From Microvelia longipes (Eukaryota; Arthropoda; Insecta; Hemiptera; Veliidae), in NCBI GenBank assembly GCA_018340805.1, contig JACMZG010000008.1, positions 14,929,485 through 14,993,484 on the forward strand: DNA of 64,000 bases, written 5' to 3'. A program made the position numbers and the translations under genes. Numbering within the stretch: position 1 is the first letter of the stretch; the number at the start of each line of letters is the position of its first letter. Positions 33,725-45,898 of this stretch are shown piece after piece. The notes under the pieces are model-generated. The model had not been told where the DNA came from. It saw only the letters and a program-made list of their open reading frames with translations, and did no database searches.

Positions 33725-34429
33725 ATAACAAATTGATGTAGAAGAACAAAGACTAGATCAGTATTTGCCAGGAAGAGCTGCATTAAGGCACAGTCTTTTA
33801 ACTAAAACGCAAAAGAGTCAATTATTAGGATGTGTTTAATTAATAATAAAAATCGGGTACTGGGTACCTCGATACTTTTCTTACACATCGAATTCGCTAT
33901 GCCTATCCTCAATACTTCCAACTCGCTTCGCTCGTCCTCAGAATGTACAAATTGCCAAATTTACACTGCGACACGTCTTTAGACCTCAGATAGTAAATAC
34001 ACTAGTTTTGTTCCCAGCAGTCACCCATCCAGGCCCTGACTTATCTCAATGCTGCTTAACTTTTATAATCTAACGAACATCATTGATTTAATTGGAGTAA
34101 TGAAACGAAATTTTAATAATTATTTATACCATAAAAGGATGCACTTGAGCCATATTTCAACTCAAAAATTTGATTATTTTCCAATTTTTAAAAAATTTAT
34201 ACAAGTTATTCAATAAAAATTGAACTAATGCTAATAATGAGATGTAACTTTTCAAATTTGTGGGTCCTATTCAACTATATGCTTGACATATATGAAATCG
34301 ATTACAACATTTTTCCGCGTTATGTGAATGTTCAAAATTTTCGCAGATAGCACAACTTGATCTAAAGATTAATTTTTGTACCAAGTTTGGTTTGGAAAAT
34401 TTTAAAATGATTTAGGTCATTTAGAACAT
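33725..34429. other. Non-coding, includes a satellite B-like word
   Basis: CAACTCGCTTCGCTCGTCC near 33928 is the reverse complement of the satellite B core in a single decayed copy. No gene was recognised. Confidence 0.4.
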
Positions 34430-34820
34430 AAAACTGGCAAAGGAAATGTAGTAATAGTGGTAGTGCCTATAACTAAGAATGAAGACTGTTACAAAATAGT
34501 ATCAAAAATTGCTTAAGATCCATGAAACATATAAATGAACTATTCAAGTCTGTCATAGAACTTAACCAGTAAATCAAGCAAGAGTTCCATCAATAGTAGC
34601 TAAACTATGCAATATATGGGAAAAACAAAAATGGATTAGACTTGGAAAAGAGAAGCGCTTAACAGCAGAAATAATCGATAGTAACTTCGAAAGTACTGAT
34701 ATATTTATTGGCAAACGTATAGGGCCAAGTTACAAAATAATACTATACGTAGCGAGACAGTTTAAAAAGATTGCAACTATGAATATGCCTAGTCAAAAAA
34801 TGGAAAAATCTATATAAAAA
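34430..34820 (+). pseudogene. Second LINE ORF1 remnant
   Basis: Shifting frames read NEDCYKIVSKIA, QVCHRT-like, NQARVPSIVAKLCNIWEKQK and LTAEIIDSNFESTDIFIGKR. This is the same RRM-like ORF1 type as at 31013 but far more decayed. Confidence 0.55.
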
Positions 34821-36060
34821 AGATCACTCAAAATCACAGCGTATAGTGAATATTGCTCAACTCGATGACATTAAGAACGATTACAGATCTGCATCAGCCT
34901 CGAGTAAAAACAAATCCAAAGACAAAACAAGAGGCCTTCTGCCTCTTGGTCGCTCCGCGGCCCATGATGTAGTAACGCATTATTCTTCTATGTAACCTAC
35001 CAAGATATGCTCTATAAGTGGACTTTAGTAAAAAGGTTATACGATTCCTCCCTAATATGACACGACCTTATGTCACTAGAAAAAATTAGTTTCTATCTTT
35101 AGAAAAACTTTAAGTATTGACTAATTGGCCTCTTCCCTTTTCCTATGTCCAAGTTACCGGGTCACATATTAATTTTCCTGCGCTTGCAAATGCATTAAAA
35201 AAATAAACAAACATGGCAGTTTTAACAACAATCTGTGTCAGATAAAATTTATCAGAAATATTTGCTTGAAATGAAATTCTGACTAATTTGTTAAACAATT
35301 ATCAATCGCATCATTTATTCAGGAGTTTAATCTTTGATTAAACTCAAACTTTAAAAAGTCAAAAGCAGAGGTTAAAGCCACATGCTCTTACTACTTTACA
35401 GTTACCTTTTAGATTAAGGTGAACTCATGATAAATCTCTAATAAATATAAATATATAAATATAATATAATGTAATATAATATAATAATAATAAAATAAAA
35501 TATAAAAAATATCTCCGGCTAAAGAAAAACAGACATTAAAAACTGAAAGATTACAACGGAGGAAACTTGATAGAGGCAGGTAAAACAGTGTCTAAATTTA
35601 TAAAACACCTAATTAAGGCAGTTTTAGTTTTGACACGGAAAAGAAAGAATATAACAGAAGTAGTAAGAATATAAAAGTAGCATGATAATTGTTATAAAAA
35701 TTAACTGCTCCCTACTGAAATGCCATCTTCACATCTAACGCCAGTTGCCATGAGATAAGTCCTAAAAATGTCGATCAAAAGGACCATTTTGATTACTTGG
35801 ATATTAATGTAATTTTAATTGAAATATTTCAAGTGAAAAAGGAAGAAAAAACTTACTTCAAAATGGCTTTTCTTAGATTTAAATAAATCAAATGATAATT
35901 TAAATTCATGCGCAGGGCTTTTATATAATTAGAGGTCTTACTGTATTCAGCTGAATTTGTCTCTCTTCAAGACTGAGAATTTTATTTGTATGCTCAAATT
36001 AAAAACGGCATTAAATAATTCTAATTTTGCCAGTCTTCACAAACCATTCAATATTATTTC
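34821..36060. other. No recognised feature
   Basis: AT-rich sequence with a short TA/ATA-rich simple repeat at about 35440-35510. No frames of interest were seen. Confidence 0.4.
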
Positions 36061-36790
36061 TACCCGACCATAGATCTATTACATTTAGTTTTGCTGCCCA
36101 TACCCGATAACTTGGATAGTAACATAGAGACTATTATGGTACTCATTAACTTTTCTAAAGCATTTGATTTGTTTAACCATGAGATATTGTTCTTCAAACT
36201 GCAATGCCTCGGCATACGAGACACAGATCTAGAATTAATTGCTTCCTACCTTAAAAATAGGACAACATACACCCAAATAAATGAAGCATCTGATACTTTC
36301 AGATCCAACTTAGCAGATGTACACCGAGGAGTACCTCAATGGTCCATTTTGGGCTCTTTGCGCTTTATAGTATTAATGAATGATTTACCTTTTTTCCTAG
36401 AAAACTGTTTATTAACTATGTATGCAGACTATGTTACTTTATTGTTTAAAAAATAACTGTGGTTAATATGAGTGCACTGATTAATGAAGAATAACAGAAG
36501 ATAGTTGACTTGGTCACAATAAATAAATTACTCATTGATAGTATCAAAACCGAATACATAGTATTTGGTCGCACAAAAAATAAGCTAAATTTAGACCTTT
36601 TTATAAATTTCTAGGCATCAACTTAACAAATGATTTAAGTGGGAGAATCATGTAAATAAACAACTTAATAAGTCATAAATAAAACAAATTAGATATAAAG
36701 TAAGTAAAAGTACTTTAATTAATTGAATTTATACAATGAGGTTTCAAATGCTATTTTTTACACAACATATATGGAATGTTAGATAATAAT
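36061..36790 (+). pseudogene. LINE reverse transcriptase fragment (Jockey/I-like)
   Basis: The open part shows VLINFSKAFDLFNHEILFFK, LELIASYLKNR, DVHRGVPQWSILGSLRF and MNDLP. It ends CLLTMYADYVTLLFKK, where the catalytic YADD box has become YADY. The Gly of GVPQGS is also lost. Downstream, LLIDSIKTEYIVFGRTKNKL and FLGINLTNDL continue in broken frames. The copy is inactive and lacks an endonuclease domain. Confidence 0.8.
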
Positions 36791-37255
36791 TATTGTTTAA
36801 ATTATTTTTTTAATGTTACAAATTTTTTTATACATTTTAATTTATGACATATTTCAATACAAAGTAATTTTTCTATGAAATAAACAAAAGGTGAAGAGAT
36901 AGGCAAGAAGAACATTATATACATTCCAATAAGCCACTGGTAGCCTTCTCCAATGTTGTCAGCAGATTTTAACAGTTATATTCTAAATTGCCAATTGGAG
37001 AACGGTAAGAAGTTACACATCTTATAGAAAGGCGACTTCGCATCTAGCATTATTAATAAATATATAGAAATTCAAGAGTTCTGGCAACAACAAAGCTGAC
37101 GGTATCATTAATATAAACGTTATGAGAGTTAAAAAAATCTCTAATTTATTATTTTACAAACTTTTATGCAGGTAGGTATGTAGGAAAAGTATTCGGTTTG
37201 CACTAAACATCCGAAACAAAAACCGGTCTGAAGTTGATATGACCACCTAATGTAA
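36791..37255. other. No recognised gene; short dispersed repeat at the end
   Basis: AT-rich sequence. Near 37215-37285 there is a diverged ~70-base match to 20540-20610. Both copies have a GAAGTYGATATRACCA-like sequence followed by AAAAAGTCGAAAAACT. Confidence 0.4.
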
Positions 37256-37259
37256 CAAA

Positions 37260-37625
37260 AAAGTCGAAAAACTGTGATTCAAGCTGTTCCTAGAAGCGAA
37301 GGAGAGGTATTCAGACTACCAATTAGCGTACACAGACGGCTCGAAGACTGACGATGGAGTCGGACTTGCATTTGTAATGGGTGAAATGGACAGAAGATGG
37401 AAGCTACCCAAAGCTGCCAGCATATTCACTGCGGAACTTTGGGCAATAGTCAAGGCAGCTGATATGTGTAGAAGAAACGAAGTAACTCAGAAATGGTTAA
37501 TTTGCACCGACTCCATGAGTGTGGCCACAGCTCTGAAGGACGTGTTTGCCAGTAAAAACACAGAACACAGTGAAAGAAAACACAGAAAAAGTCCTCTCCT
37601 TCGTAAAGGAAGTAAAGCTCTTTAA
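37260..37625 (+). pseudogene. LINE RNase H domain fragment
   Basis: It reads YTDGSKTDDGVGLAFV (first acidic residue), ASIFTAELWAIVKAADMC (Glu) and LICTDSMSVATAL (Asp), the RNase H core found at the C-terminus of Jockey- and I-type elements. The last acidic/His part is missing. It abuts the viral fragment on the opposite strand. Confidence 0.75.
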
Positions 37626-37672
37626 AGAGCTTTAACTCAGGAAATCTTTTCAACTTTCTTTAAATAATTACT

Positions 37673-38932
37673 CTAGGGCTTAATTTCTTGTAGGCTAGCT
37701 CTAGTCTGTGTAAGTACTAAGTCTCGTCCAGGTCTGTGTTGGTGTATGATATAGTAGGATTTTCCACACCCCGGAACCCCTTCTACCCATTTAATGATGG
37801 GCATTTTACTGTTTGTAATGAGTAAATGGCTAACTTTAGAAATCAGTTCTCCGTCTAACATTGATTTTGTATTTTCTGTAACTAAAATATACTATTCTGA
37901 TGTCACAAAAGAGTTTTTATTTTCATTATAAGGGACATATTTTCCTCTTTCTTGTGAGCAAAACCTTATTCTGTAATTATTTTCACAATTCCAAAGAAAA
38001 TTCTTTGTGTTATTATCATAAATGTTCATATTACTGTTTTTTATTTTATTCAATGATCTTGTCGATTCAGATAAGTTTTTACTCACAAGTGAGGTTAACA
38101 TATTTTCAAATAACTTAGCATTTATTTCGTCTCCTTGTAGAAGTAAATTTCGCAGTTCAATCATGCTGTTTAGATATTTTTCTAAGTTATTTATACCTGG
38201 TAACAGTTTCTGAACAGCAGGTTTATCCACTTTTTGTTCTTGTATATTCAAAAATTTTAAATTATTGCCTCCTTTGTAATAAAAAATAAAATGAATCTAT
38301 TTATTTACAGAAACTAAGTTTAAAAGTTCTAAATTGGAAATATCTGTAAGAGGATTAAATACGTCGATACCAATCACTAGAGAATAATTTTTTTCATCCC
38401 ACTTATTTAAGTACTCTATTAATAATATTAATTCAGTCAATGTATTATCAGTATTTGTTTTCAGAATGAATGCTTTTTTATTTGAATTATCAGCTATTTG
38501 ATTATTATTGTTAAATTCCGTTAAGTTGCTTGATAAATTCCATTCATTTTCCTTAATGTATTTAGTTTTAATAATTTTTGATAGTCCTTTTGATAATCTA
38601 CAAGAGTTTCCGAAATTTGTGGCAAAGGATATGTTCAAATCCGTATACTCTGCAAAATTATAAACTAACGAGGATGTACTTTTAAAAGAATTATTGTTTC
38701 CTCTGAATTGATTTATATCATTTAGTACTTTATCTAAATAATTTAATTTAGTTTGTGAAAGTTTGTCGGACTTGAATTCAAGTCCGACGAATGTGAAGCC
38801 TCTACGAGTGAAGACACCGGGATCCTTACTGATGCCGGTGTCTTCACTCGTAGAGGCTGTTGGTTTTCCTTTGTTTAAAAGTAGGTTTGACACGAGAGCC
38901 ATGACGCTTTTTTCCAAACCATAAAAACTCAT
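37673..38932 (-). pseudogene. Endogenous viral element: alphavirus-like replicase piece with helicase start
   Basis: One minus-strand frame of about 420 codons is interrupted only by two in-frame TAG codons, at 38297-38299 and 37892-37894. It ends at a third TAG (37673-37675). Its C-terminal part has a superfamily 1 helicase P-loop, GVPGCGKS, preceded by a WVE sequence and followed by LVLTQTRAS. This is the arrangement of alphavirus-like (virga/nege/kita-like) RNA virus replicases. The upstream ~300 residues lie where the variable region before the helicase is expected and match nothing I recognise. The remaining helicase, methyltransferase and polymerase are absent. It is an old integrated fragment that cannot make a functional enzyme. 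Confidence 0.6.
38765..38858. repeat. Two adjacent perfect inverted repeats inside the viral fragment
   Basis: 38765-38788 is a 24-base perfect palindrome with a central GAATTC. Nine bases on, 38797-38820 and 38835-38858 form a perfect 24-bp stem around a 14-nt loop. Both lie inside the frame of the viral element, near its start. Confidence 0.9.
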
Positions 38933-40600
38933 CTATACTATCTCTTCATGTCTGATATGGCAGAGCAATTTTTTTTAGCCTGGTTATTTGTTATGCCTTC
39001 ATCAAATGCATTTAGATTATTTTGCTCCTGGCAAGTAGATAGAGCGTGGAGAAAAATGTATATAAAGTAAAAACACACAAAAAAAAATTGTGTATATAAA
39101 TTTTTAAAAGTGTTATAAACTCAAACAAATGAGATAGATTTTAAACAAATGAGCCAAACATTTAATCTAGATTTATGTAATGATCCAGACTGCATAGATT
39201 TTTTCTAAATATATTCAAACATTTATAAACTCACCTACAACATGGGCCTACTGTTACAGAAAAAATGCAGGATTAAATTCAAATATATACCTAGAAAGCC
39301 TCCATCTGCTTTATAATCAGCGACGATTATAAAGCAAAATTATAATTCTTCTCTTTGTTTAAATCGAATATTCCAGACATTACTTTCTTTTACCTTAAAA
39401 AGACAACCTTCCTTTTTTCATTTTTTTGAAGTATATGTATGTATACTTAATTTAAAAATAGATTTTAATAATAATAAAAATATGTAGAATAAAAAGAATA
39501 TTATGTGATTAGAAGAGGGAGATAATTTTGTACAAAAGTTAATAATACCGCCTACAGCAACAATCTTCTTTCAAATTTTTAATCCTTAAGGAACACATGA
39601 CTTTTAGTTTATTTAATTTATTATCATAAGTCTTTTTTTATTTAGTTAAATGCGATTGTCATAATGGTATTAATAAATATTTTGTGGATTTACTTTGCAA
39701 TTTATTTATATCTGGAGTCGAAACAAGTATTGTTGTGTTTGTAAAAAACTTATGTGTTTGCTATCTGAAAAATATTTTATATGACCTCATTTATCCTGCT
39801 TCATTTTATCTTATCATGTTTGAGCAGAATCTACCTTACCTGTTGGTTGTTACTCCTGCTTCCGGTCAGGAAAGATCATTTTGTTAAGTGGTGCTACATT
39901 TTTAAAAAATTAGCTAAGTTAAAGTGGTAATTTCTTTGTTTATTATACTCTAAGTTATTTAAAATTCAACGAGTTACCGCAAATAATATAAATTAAATCT
40001 CGTAAGTACATCATTATTTATTTATTAAAGGAAGAAAACTACGACATTTAACTATTGGATGATCACAGAATCTGTATAAAATTACCGTAATTACGTGACA
40101 AATGTTTATCCGGATTTAAGCATAAAGAAGGCAGTGCATGGTGCATTTATATTTTTCTGCGTTAATCTGATAAGATTATATTACACGCTAAAGTGATAAG
40201 GCAGATCGACACCAGAAGCTCACAAAACCTGCATCGGTATACTGGCTTTTAGTTCAAACCATGACTACTAGACAGCGCCACCATACGGACAGCTTTGAAC
40301 ATCAATACTTGGTGCCCTCTCTACTAGGTAGCGTTAAAATTGCTTCTTTCAATTTTGCCAACTACTCGTTATTGTAGTATATTAAATGACTCCTAGAATG
40401 CGCTAGTTTCTTGAAGAACTAAAACAACTTCTATTAAAAATATAAATTGAAAATTTTTATTCAATCTGTTTTTAAGATTAGTAAATGTAATCAGCTTGTA
40501 AATATCATAAACTACTGAACGCAATATTAAAATTAAAAGGTGTTCACTCTGAAATATTTTTGTGCTATATTCTTGAAAAATATAGTTTTACAATAAGTAT
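38933..40600. other. No recognised gene
   Basis: AT-rich sequence. A 67-codon hydrophobic plus-strand frame at 39684-39887 has no similarity I can name. A GC-richer patch at 40200-40340 also lacks a feature. Confidence 0.4.
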
Positions 40601-40609
40601 TTAAAATTA

Positions 40610-41205
40610 TTTATGGCAATAATTACAAAAATACTAGAACCTAAATTAGAATCAGCATTATCATGCAATCATCAAACAGGTTACAGGAAAAACTTTTCTA
40701 CGCTTGACAATATTTTGACTGTTAAGCTTCTTGATATATCTAAGATGTGCCCAAGAATATAAGTAGAGCTTATTCGTAGATTTTGAAAAGGCTTATGATA
40801 GGATATTGAGGAATAAAATTATAGAATCACTAATAGAACAGCAGGTTGATGAAGAATAAATTGAGATATTTAAAAGTAGGTTTGAAGACAATAGCCTTTA
40901 AATAAAGTTGGGTAAAAAGAAGAGAGATGTACAAGTGCGTAGAGGAGTTAGACAAGGTGACGTCAGCTCCTGTAAGACCTTTGTAAACACGCTGGAGTAT
41001 AAAGCTAATAGGCTGGATTAGAACGGCTATGGTATCAACATCAATGGTGAATGGTTGAATAGATTAGGGTTTGTAGATGACTACGTCTTAATCTGTAAGA
41101 ATATGTATGAAGCGAATAGGATGTTGCAAGAATTAGAACAAGAGATGCTGGAAATAGGATTAAAAATTAATTCTAATAAATCTAAATATAATGTCTTTTA
41201 ACATC
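40610..41205 (+). pseudogene. RTE-type LINE reverse transcriptase fragment
   Basis: Shifting frames read NHQTGYRKNFSTLDNILTV, FEKAYDR-like, RGVRQGDVSS, LEYKANRL, LNRLGFVDDYVLICKN (the FADD box as FVDD) and LQELEQEMLEIGLKINSNKS. This order is that of RTE/CR1-like polymerases. Stops and indels are frequent. Confidence 0.7.
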
Positions 41206-42380
41206 AACGAACATCTTGAGCTAAATGTAGCAGGCGATAAAAATAGAAAGGGTGAATCAATTTATTTTCCTGGGCCAGATAATTTCATACGGAAAGGATG
41301 GGGAGGAAAATGAAGTACGTCGCAGAATAGCATTAGGATAGATAAGCTTTAATAAGTTCCGGCACTTGTTTAGATCTGATGTTGTTCGCCATATCTTTTA
41401 GCTGTTATATAAATGACTTACTTATTATGATCAACAAACAGTTGCTTACTTTAGAGCTAACTCGTGGTCTTTGGTGTATAAAAAAGCAAACATTGGTTTT
41501 AATAAAATTAAGAAATAGGAATTATCTCTTCCTTCTAGTATCCAAAACTAAGTACATGACTTACTCTTGAGATCTTAGAGGACAATCAAGTACGGAAAAT
41601 ATATTAAATATAAATTTTCATATCCGCACTTCGATGTTTATAATATTACATGTCAGTAAAACTCCTTTATTGAAAATACAAGAGAGGTCAAGGTACTTGG
41701 GGATGTACACTTAATTAAACTAAAAAATTGGCCTAAGACATTAACTGAAGCGCCGATCTTCCACGCTGTTTCTTTCATTTGAGAATTGTAAAAGTTTGCA
41801 GTTTCTCTTATTTTACAGAGGATATCTTTATATGCATAGAATAATGAAATCGTCAACACACCTATCAAACCCATAACTGTGTTTTCCGTTCTACAAATTA
41901 ATAGGTGTCAGGAGAGGGTTTGCTTAAATTAATAAAAGTAAATAATAACTCAAAGAAGATAGATAAGAAATAATAATGTTTATTTAATGCAGAAAACACA
42001 TATTAAAATTAATAGAAATTATACTAGGAACAAATTGTAAGTACTTACAATATAAGTTTTAATTATTTTATAACTCAGATATCTTAACACTTCTGTGTCT
42101 GGTTAGAGAATAAGCTGTAGAAGGAGGGGGAAAGAGAGAGAGGTTAAAATTTCCCTCACTCCAGCTACCCCCTCTCCTCACAATGTGACATAAGTACATA
42201 TTAATCTTAATTAAAAGTTCTTATATGATTAACTAATAAAACAGGTATTACCTGTTTCATTACTTACTTATTCAAAATCATAGGTAAATATTTATTTGCC
42301 TGCTTAGCTGTATAACTGTGAAGGTTAAAGCATCTGAGAAAATCAAAAAAGGGTGACGATTTCACTCGTACCTCTACAAA
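41206..42380. other. No recognised gene
   Basis: AT-rich sequence. A 73-codon minus-strand frame at 41874-41653 and a 63-codon plus-strand frame at 41379-41570 do not resemble known families. Confidence 0.4.
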
Positions 42381-42394
42381 TTAGCAGGTAAATG

Positions 42395-43505
42395 AAATAG
42401 AAATGAAAGTTTGCAAAGATTGTTTTAAAAATACCATTGGAGAAACTGACAAAATAATTGAAGTTGCTGTTATAAATAAATTAAAAAGTCATGAATAAGT
42501 CCAGATGGTCTTGGAAAAAGCAATTCACATAATACGCCTCAGAATAAGTTAGACGAGGTAATTATTCACATTAAATCATTTCCTGCCTATGAAAATCATT
42601 ATTCGCGGAAAAGGATTGTAATTTACTGTGTTATTTAGGATTAGGACTGTTATTTGGATAGTGTAATTTACTGTGTTATTTAGGATTACGACTGTTATTT
42701 GGATAGTGTAATTTACGATTTGTACAAGTAGAAATGCGTAGAACCGGTATCCAAAACAAGTTATAAAAGGAAGTTCAAAAAGCTAAATTTAGCATTTAAG
42801 AAGCCGAAAAAGGATACCTGCCATAAATGTGATACTTTCAATACGCAAATAATATTAACATTATATATTATGTTAATGCAGTATAATGAATTGAAAGAAA
42901 TCAAGATAACGCAGAATACGTTTATGAATTAAAAGGAATTGAGAAAAAGTCAAAAATTACCCTACTAAAAAAACCATAGTTTTTAACTTGCAGCAGAGTT
43001 TGGCAACATCATTATTAATGTCTTCAGTGGCGTTCTACTACCGCCAGTTATAGATATTTTAACTATACATGACACGACATCAGGTATTTCAACTACTATA
43101 TGTAGCATGAACCACATGCTGGCCAAGCAGGAAATGGCTTCATGTATTTACCATAACATGACAAATTTGCCTCGGGATGTAACATATCTAATTCTATACT
43201 TAGTTAAATGTGGAGGTCAGAATAGAAATAGCCACGTTGGTCCTATGTTTTTGAGAGCGCTTAGTAATTTTTATAGCTTGGAAATTATACTCGTAAACTA
43301 TAAATTTATGATAAGCAGCCACTCTCATATAGAATGTGATGTTGACCATGCACTCATTGATGAAAAGAAAAACGATCAACATTTTCCTTTTTATCATCTA
43401 CATGATAGGTTTCAACTTGTGAGATCTGCAGGGAAAAAATCAATTCAAGGTAAAAGAGATGCAGCAAAAAGCATTTTTCGATTATGCTTCACTTTTAAAA
43501 AATAA
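42395..43505 (+). pseudogene. TE-like gene resembling DUF7869 proteins, first and longest copy
   Basis: Broken frames begin KVCKDCFKNTIGETDKIIEV and continue through EYVYELKGIEKKSK to IVFNLQQSLATSLL, SSVAFYYRQL and LTIHDTTSGIS. The open part (43107-43505) contains EMASCIYHNM, KCGGQNRNSHVGPMFLRALS, a KFM-SHSHIECDVDHALIDE stretch and FYHLHDRFQLVRSA. The CGGQNRN and H-x-x-x-D-x-DH patterns are typical of a large multi-copy family in arthropods and cnidarians that looks transposon-derived. Its function is unknown. The stretch before 42966 is unique; everything after it is triplicated. Confidence 0.6.
42617..42715 (+). repeat. 45-bp tandem duplication
   Basis: Two almost identical 45-base units starting TGTAATTTACTGTGTTATTT (42617 and 42662) are followed by the first bases of a third. 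They lie inside the degenerate 5' part of the DUF7869-like gene. Confidence 0.85.
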
Positions 43506-45898
43506 GATGATATGCTGAAAATTTAACACTGAAGGGGAAAATTTAAAGTATAAAAATGTGCAATGGTTGAGGTATTCAATCAATTATACAGTACAAGCTG
43601 TATACAGTACTATAACGATTTTAAATCAGTTAGTTTTACTAAAAAAGTTTTGAACTGATAAAAGCACAAAAAACCTTGATCTTGATTAAGAAGTCCCTAA
43701 AGATTCCGATGATGACGAGTGATGTTTCAGTATGAATATTATGTCTTTATAAATTTTAACTATCTCTATAATTAGCATAATCACCAATAGACCTTTTACA
43801 TATATATAAATAAATAATATGTATTTAGTTGAAAACTACAAAGTCTTGTACATTAGCTTAGTCATAATAGCATATTATTCTTCTATTCTATTCTAGTAAT
43901 TACAAATATAAAATACTAAATGTGAAATTAAATTTTGTTTGATATATAATTTCTCTTACATAGCATAATTGGAATAATCTTTCTTAAAATATTAGGATAG
44001 GTTATAGACAGGCTTGCATGCTTCTGTTTTACATAAATTTACTTTAATGTCTAGTGTTGTAAGTGTTTATCTGTTCATGACTTTCTAAAGAATCTATGTT
44101 TAATTTTATATTCCTTAATTTGTTTAAAATTTACTGCTGGAAATGCATTTCCTGCAGTTTTCTTTAACCTTCCTCTATATCTTTCCTTACCTGACTTTTC
44201 CTGTCTCTTTCCTTTCCTACCCTTATTTGGATTAATTTTGATTTTTATGTATATTTATCAAAAGCTTTCATTTATAAGAGCCTCTCGTCATTCTCTCCTA
44301 CCACCTTTTCGAGTATCTTTTCAGTTAAAGTACAGGCTTAGTGAGATTCACCAACACACCTTGTTTCTTGCGATTTACAGCTTGACGCCGGAATAGCGGG
44401 TCCGTTCCAATTTTAGTGCCGTGTGAGAGGCCCTTGTGCACTGTTCTCAAGTTGTTAATTTGGCGGAAAGAAGTGCGTCTTATTGACTAATCGTGGTGTA
44501 AACTAGCTACACACACATATATTATTATTATTACTATACTAGTTATGAGCACCAATAGAAGTGACAGGTTTGTGGGCACCAACATGCAAATTGCCGACTT
44601 CACTAGTGTAAAATTCCTTGAGCTAATTTGTGTGTAGTCACCTTGATCATTTTGGAAATTATAAAAATTTAACAAAATTGACACAGATATACCAATGCTT
44701 ATTGTACATTATTGTTTAAGCATAATAAAAGAAAAATTGATGTAACTGTTACCAAAAATACAAGAGCTTATTATTGTTACTGTTCAAGGTAGAGTTTTTG
44801 ATATTCTTAAATCTCTCAGATGATGCCGTGGTTAAAGCCCGCAGACTCCAAATTTGCTTCCTGAACAAACAGAACCATTTGATAAGTTGATATTTGCTAC
44901 GATTTTTGTAGTTTACACTTTTATTTTGTGCACAGGCTCTTGTATGTTTGATACCAGTACATTGTATTGTTTATTTAGCTATTTATTATAATTTTAATAT
45001 TGTTTTATTTGTTGAATTCAATTAATATTTTTGTAACAAGATGGACACAAGTAGTCAAAGTGCTCATTTGAATGTTGGTAATCAGGATATTGGTAATGCT
45101 ATTATTAATAATGCCCCTAGTAATCCTATTGATGAAAATTTAAATTCAAGTAACCTATCATATGACACTGTTGTTAATAACAACGGTGATGGCCAAAATA
45201 TTACTGATAGCAATACCAATAATGCTAATGTTTGGTGAAGGGCTAGGAATGATTCATTTCTGATCTTAAACCCGATGGTCGTGATGTGTTAATACAACAT
45301 TTATCTAATCAGATTTTTAATTACGAAACCACATTAGGAGATTAACCCGGTACAATGAGGATCAACCTGGTCCTAGTCAACCTGTAGTGCGTGAAAGTGT
45401 TCGTCAAAGTAGTGTTAATCAAAATTCTAATCAAAGTGACTATCAAACCCTTTTAACGCTCACCCTGAAAAAAAAGGACTATGCTCTGTAGCGCGGAGGT
45501 TCCGTATGGAACCACCTCTCTAATGAATACTTCCTTTTACGTGGTTGAGGCGTTCGATGTTGTATTTATAGTTAAACGTTCTAAAGAGATGATATGGTAG
45601 ACATTAGGCGGGTGACATGCGCAGAAATATTAAAAACCGGGATTGTGGGTCCTCAGACATACCACTGAACTCAGAATACCTTCCATTTGTCTGCCAAACT
45701 GCGTGTGGAAAACATGTGCTGAGTGAGTTTTATGTTTTGTTTTGGAAGTTGCTGAATTATATGCTATTTTTTATTGGTAAGTTATATTTTATAGTCTCTT
45801 TTATTAGATTAGTTAAAAGTTATTTAGTTTTAATGACTTTTACGCGTTGATAAGTTAATTTTTGTTTTAAATATCACAGTGTCGGTAGTATCCGAGCT
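42966..45898 (+). repeat. 2.9-kb tandem repeat, copy 1
   Basis: The unit begins AAAACCATAGTTTTTAACTT, carries the 3' half of the DUF7869-like gene, about 800 bases of AT-rich sequence and a GC-richer stretch near 44320-44580. It also holds a small Asn-rich frame (45041-45238) and ends GGTAGTATCCGAGCT. Copy 1 differs from copies 2 and 3 by many substitutions and indels, for example a ~60-base difference near 43865. Confidence 0.9.
45041..45238 (+). CDS. Asn-rich small frame in tandem repeat copy 1
   Basis: The frame encodes 65 residues starting MDTSSQSAHLNVGNQDIGNA, rich in Asn, Asp and Ser, with no membrane segment. A TGA follows ANVW. The next 60-70 bases continue in frame with coding character (RARNDSF, then LKPDGRDVLIQHLSNQIFNY after a one-base shift). 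The whole may be the N-terminal part of a larger, broken ORF, perhaps a gag-like protein. Near-identical copies start at 48014 and 50994. Confidence 0.35.
   Translation: MDTSSQSAHLNVGNQDIGNAIINNAPSNPIDENLNSSNLSYDTVVNNNGDGQNITDSNTNNANVW

Noticed and set aside
43200..43397. Minus-strand frames repeated in the triplicated unit (MIKRKMLIVFLF- and MLVPTNLSLLLV-like)
   Set aside because: They are shadows of the plus-strand DUF7869-like frame or of AT-rich non-coding sequence. Repetition follows from the triplication, not from constraint.
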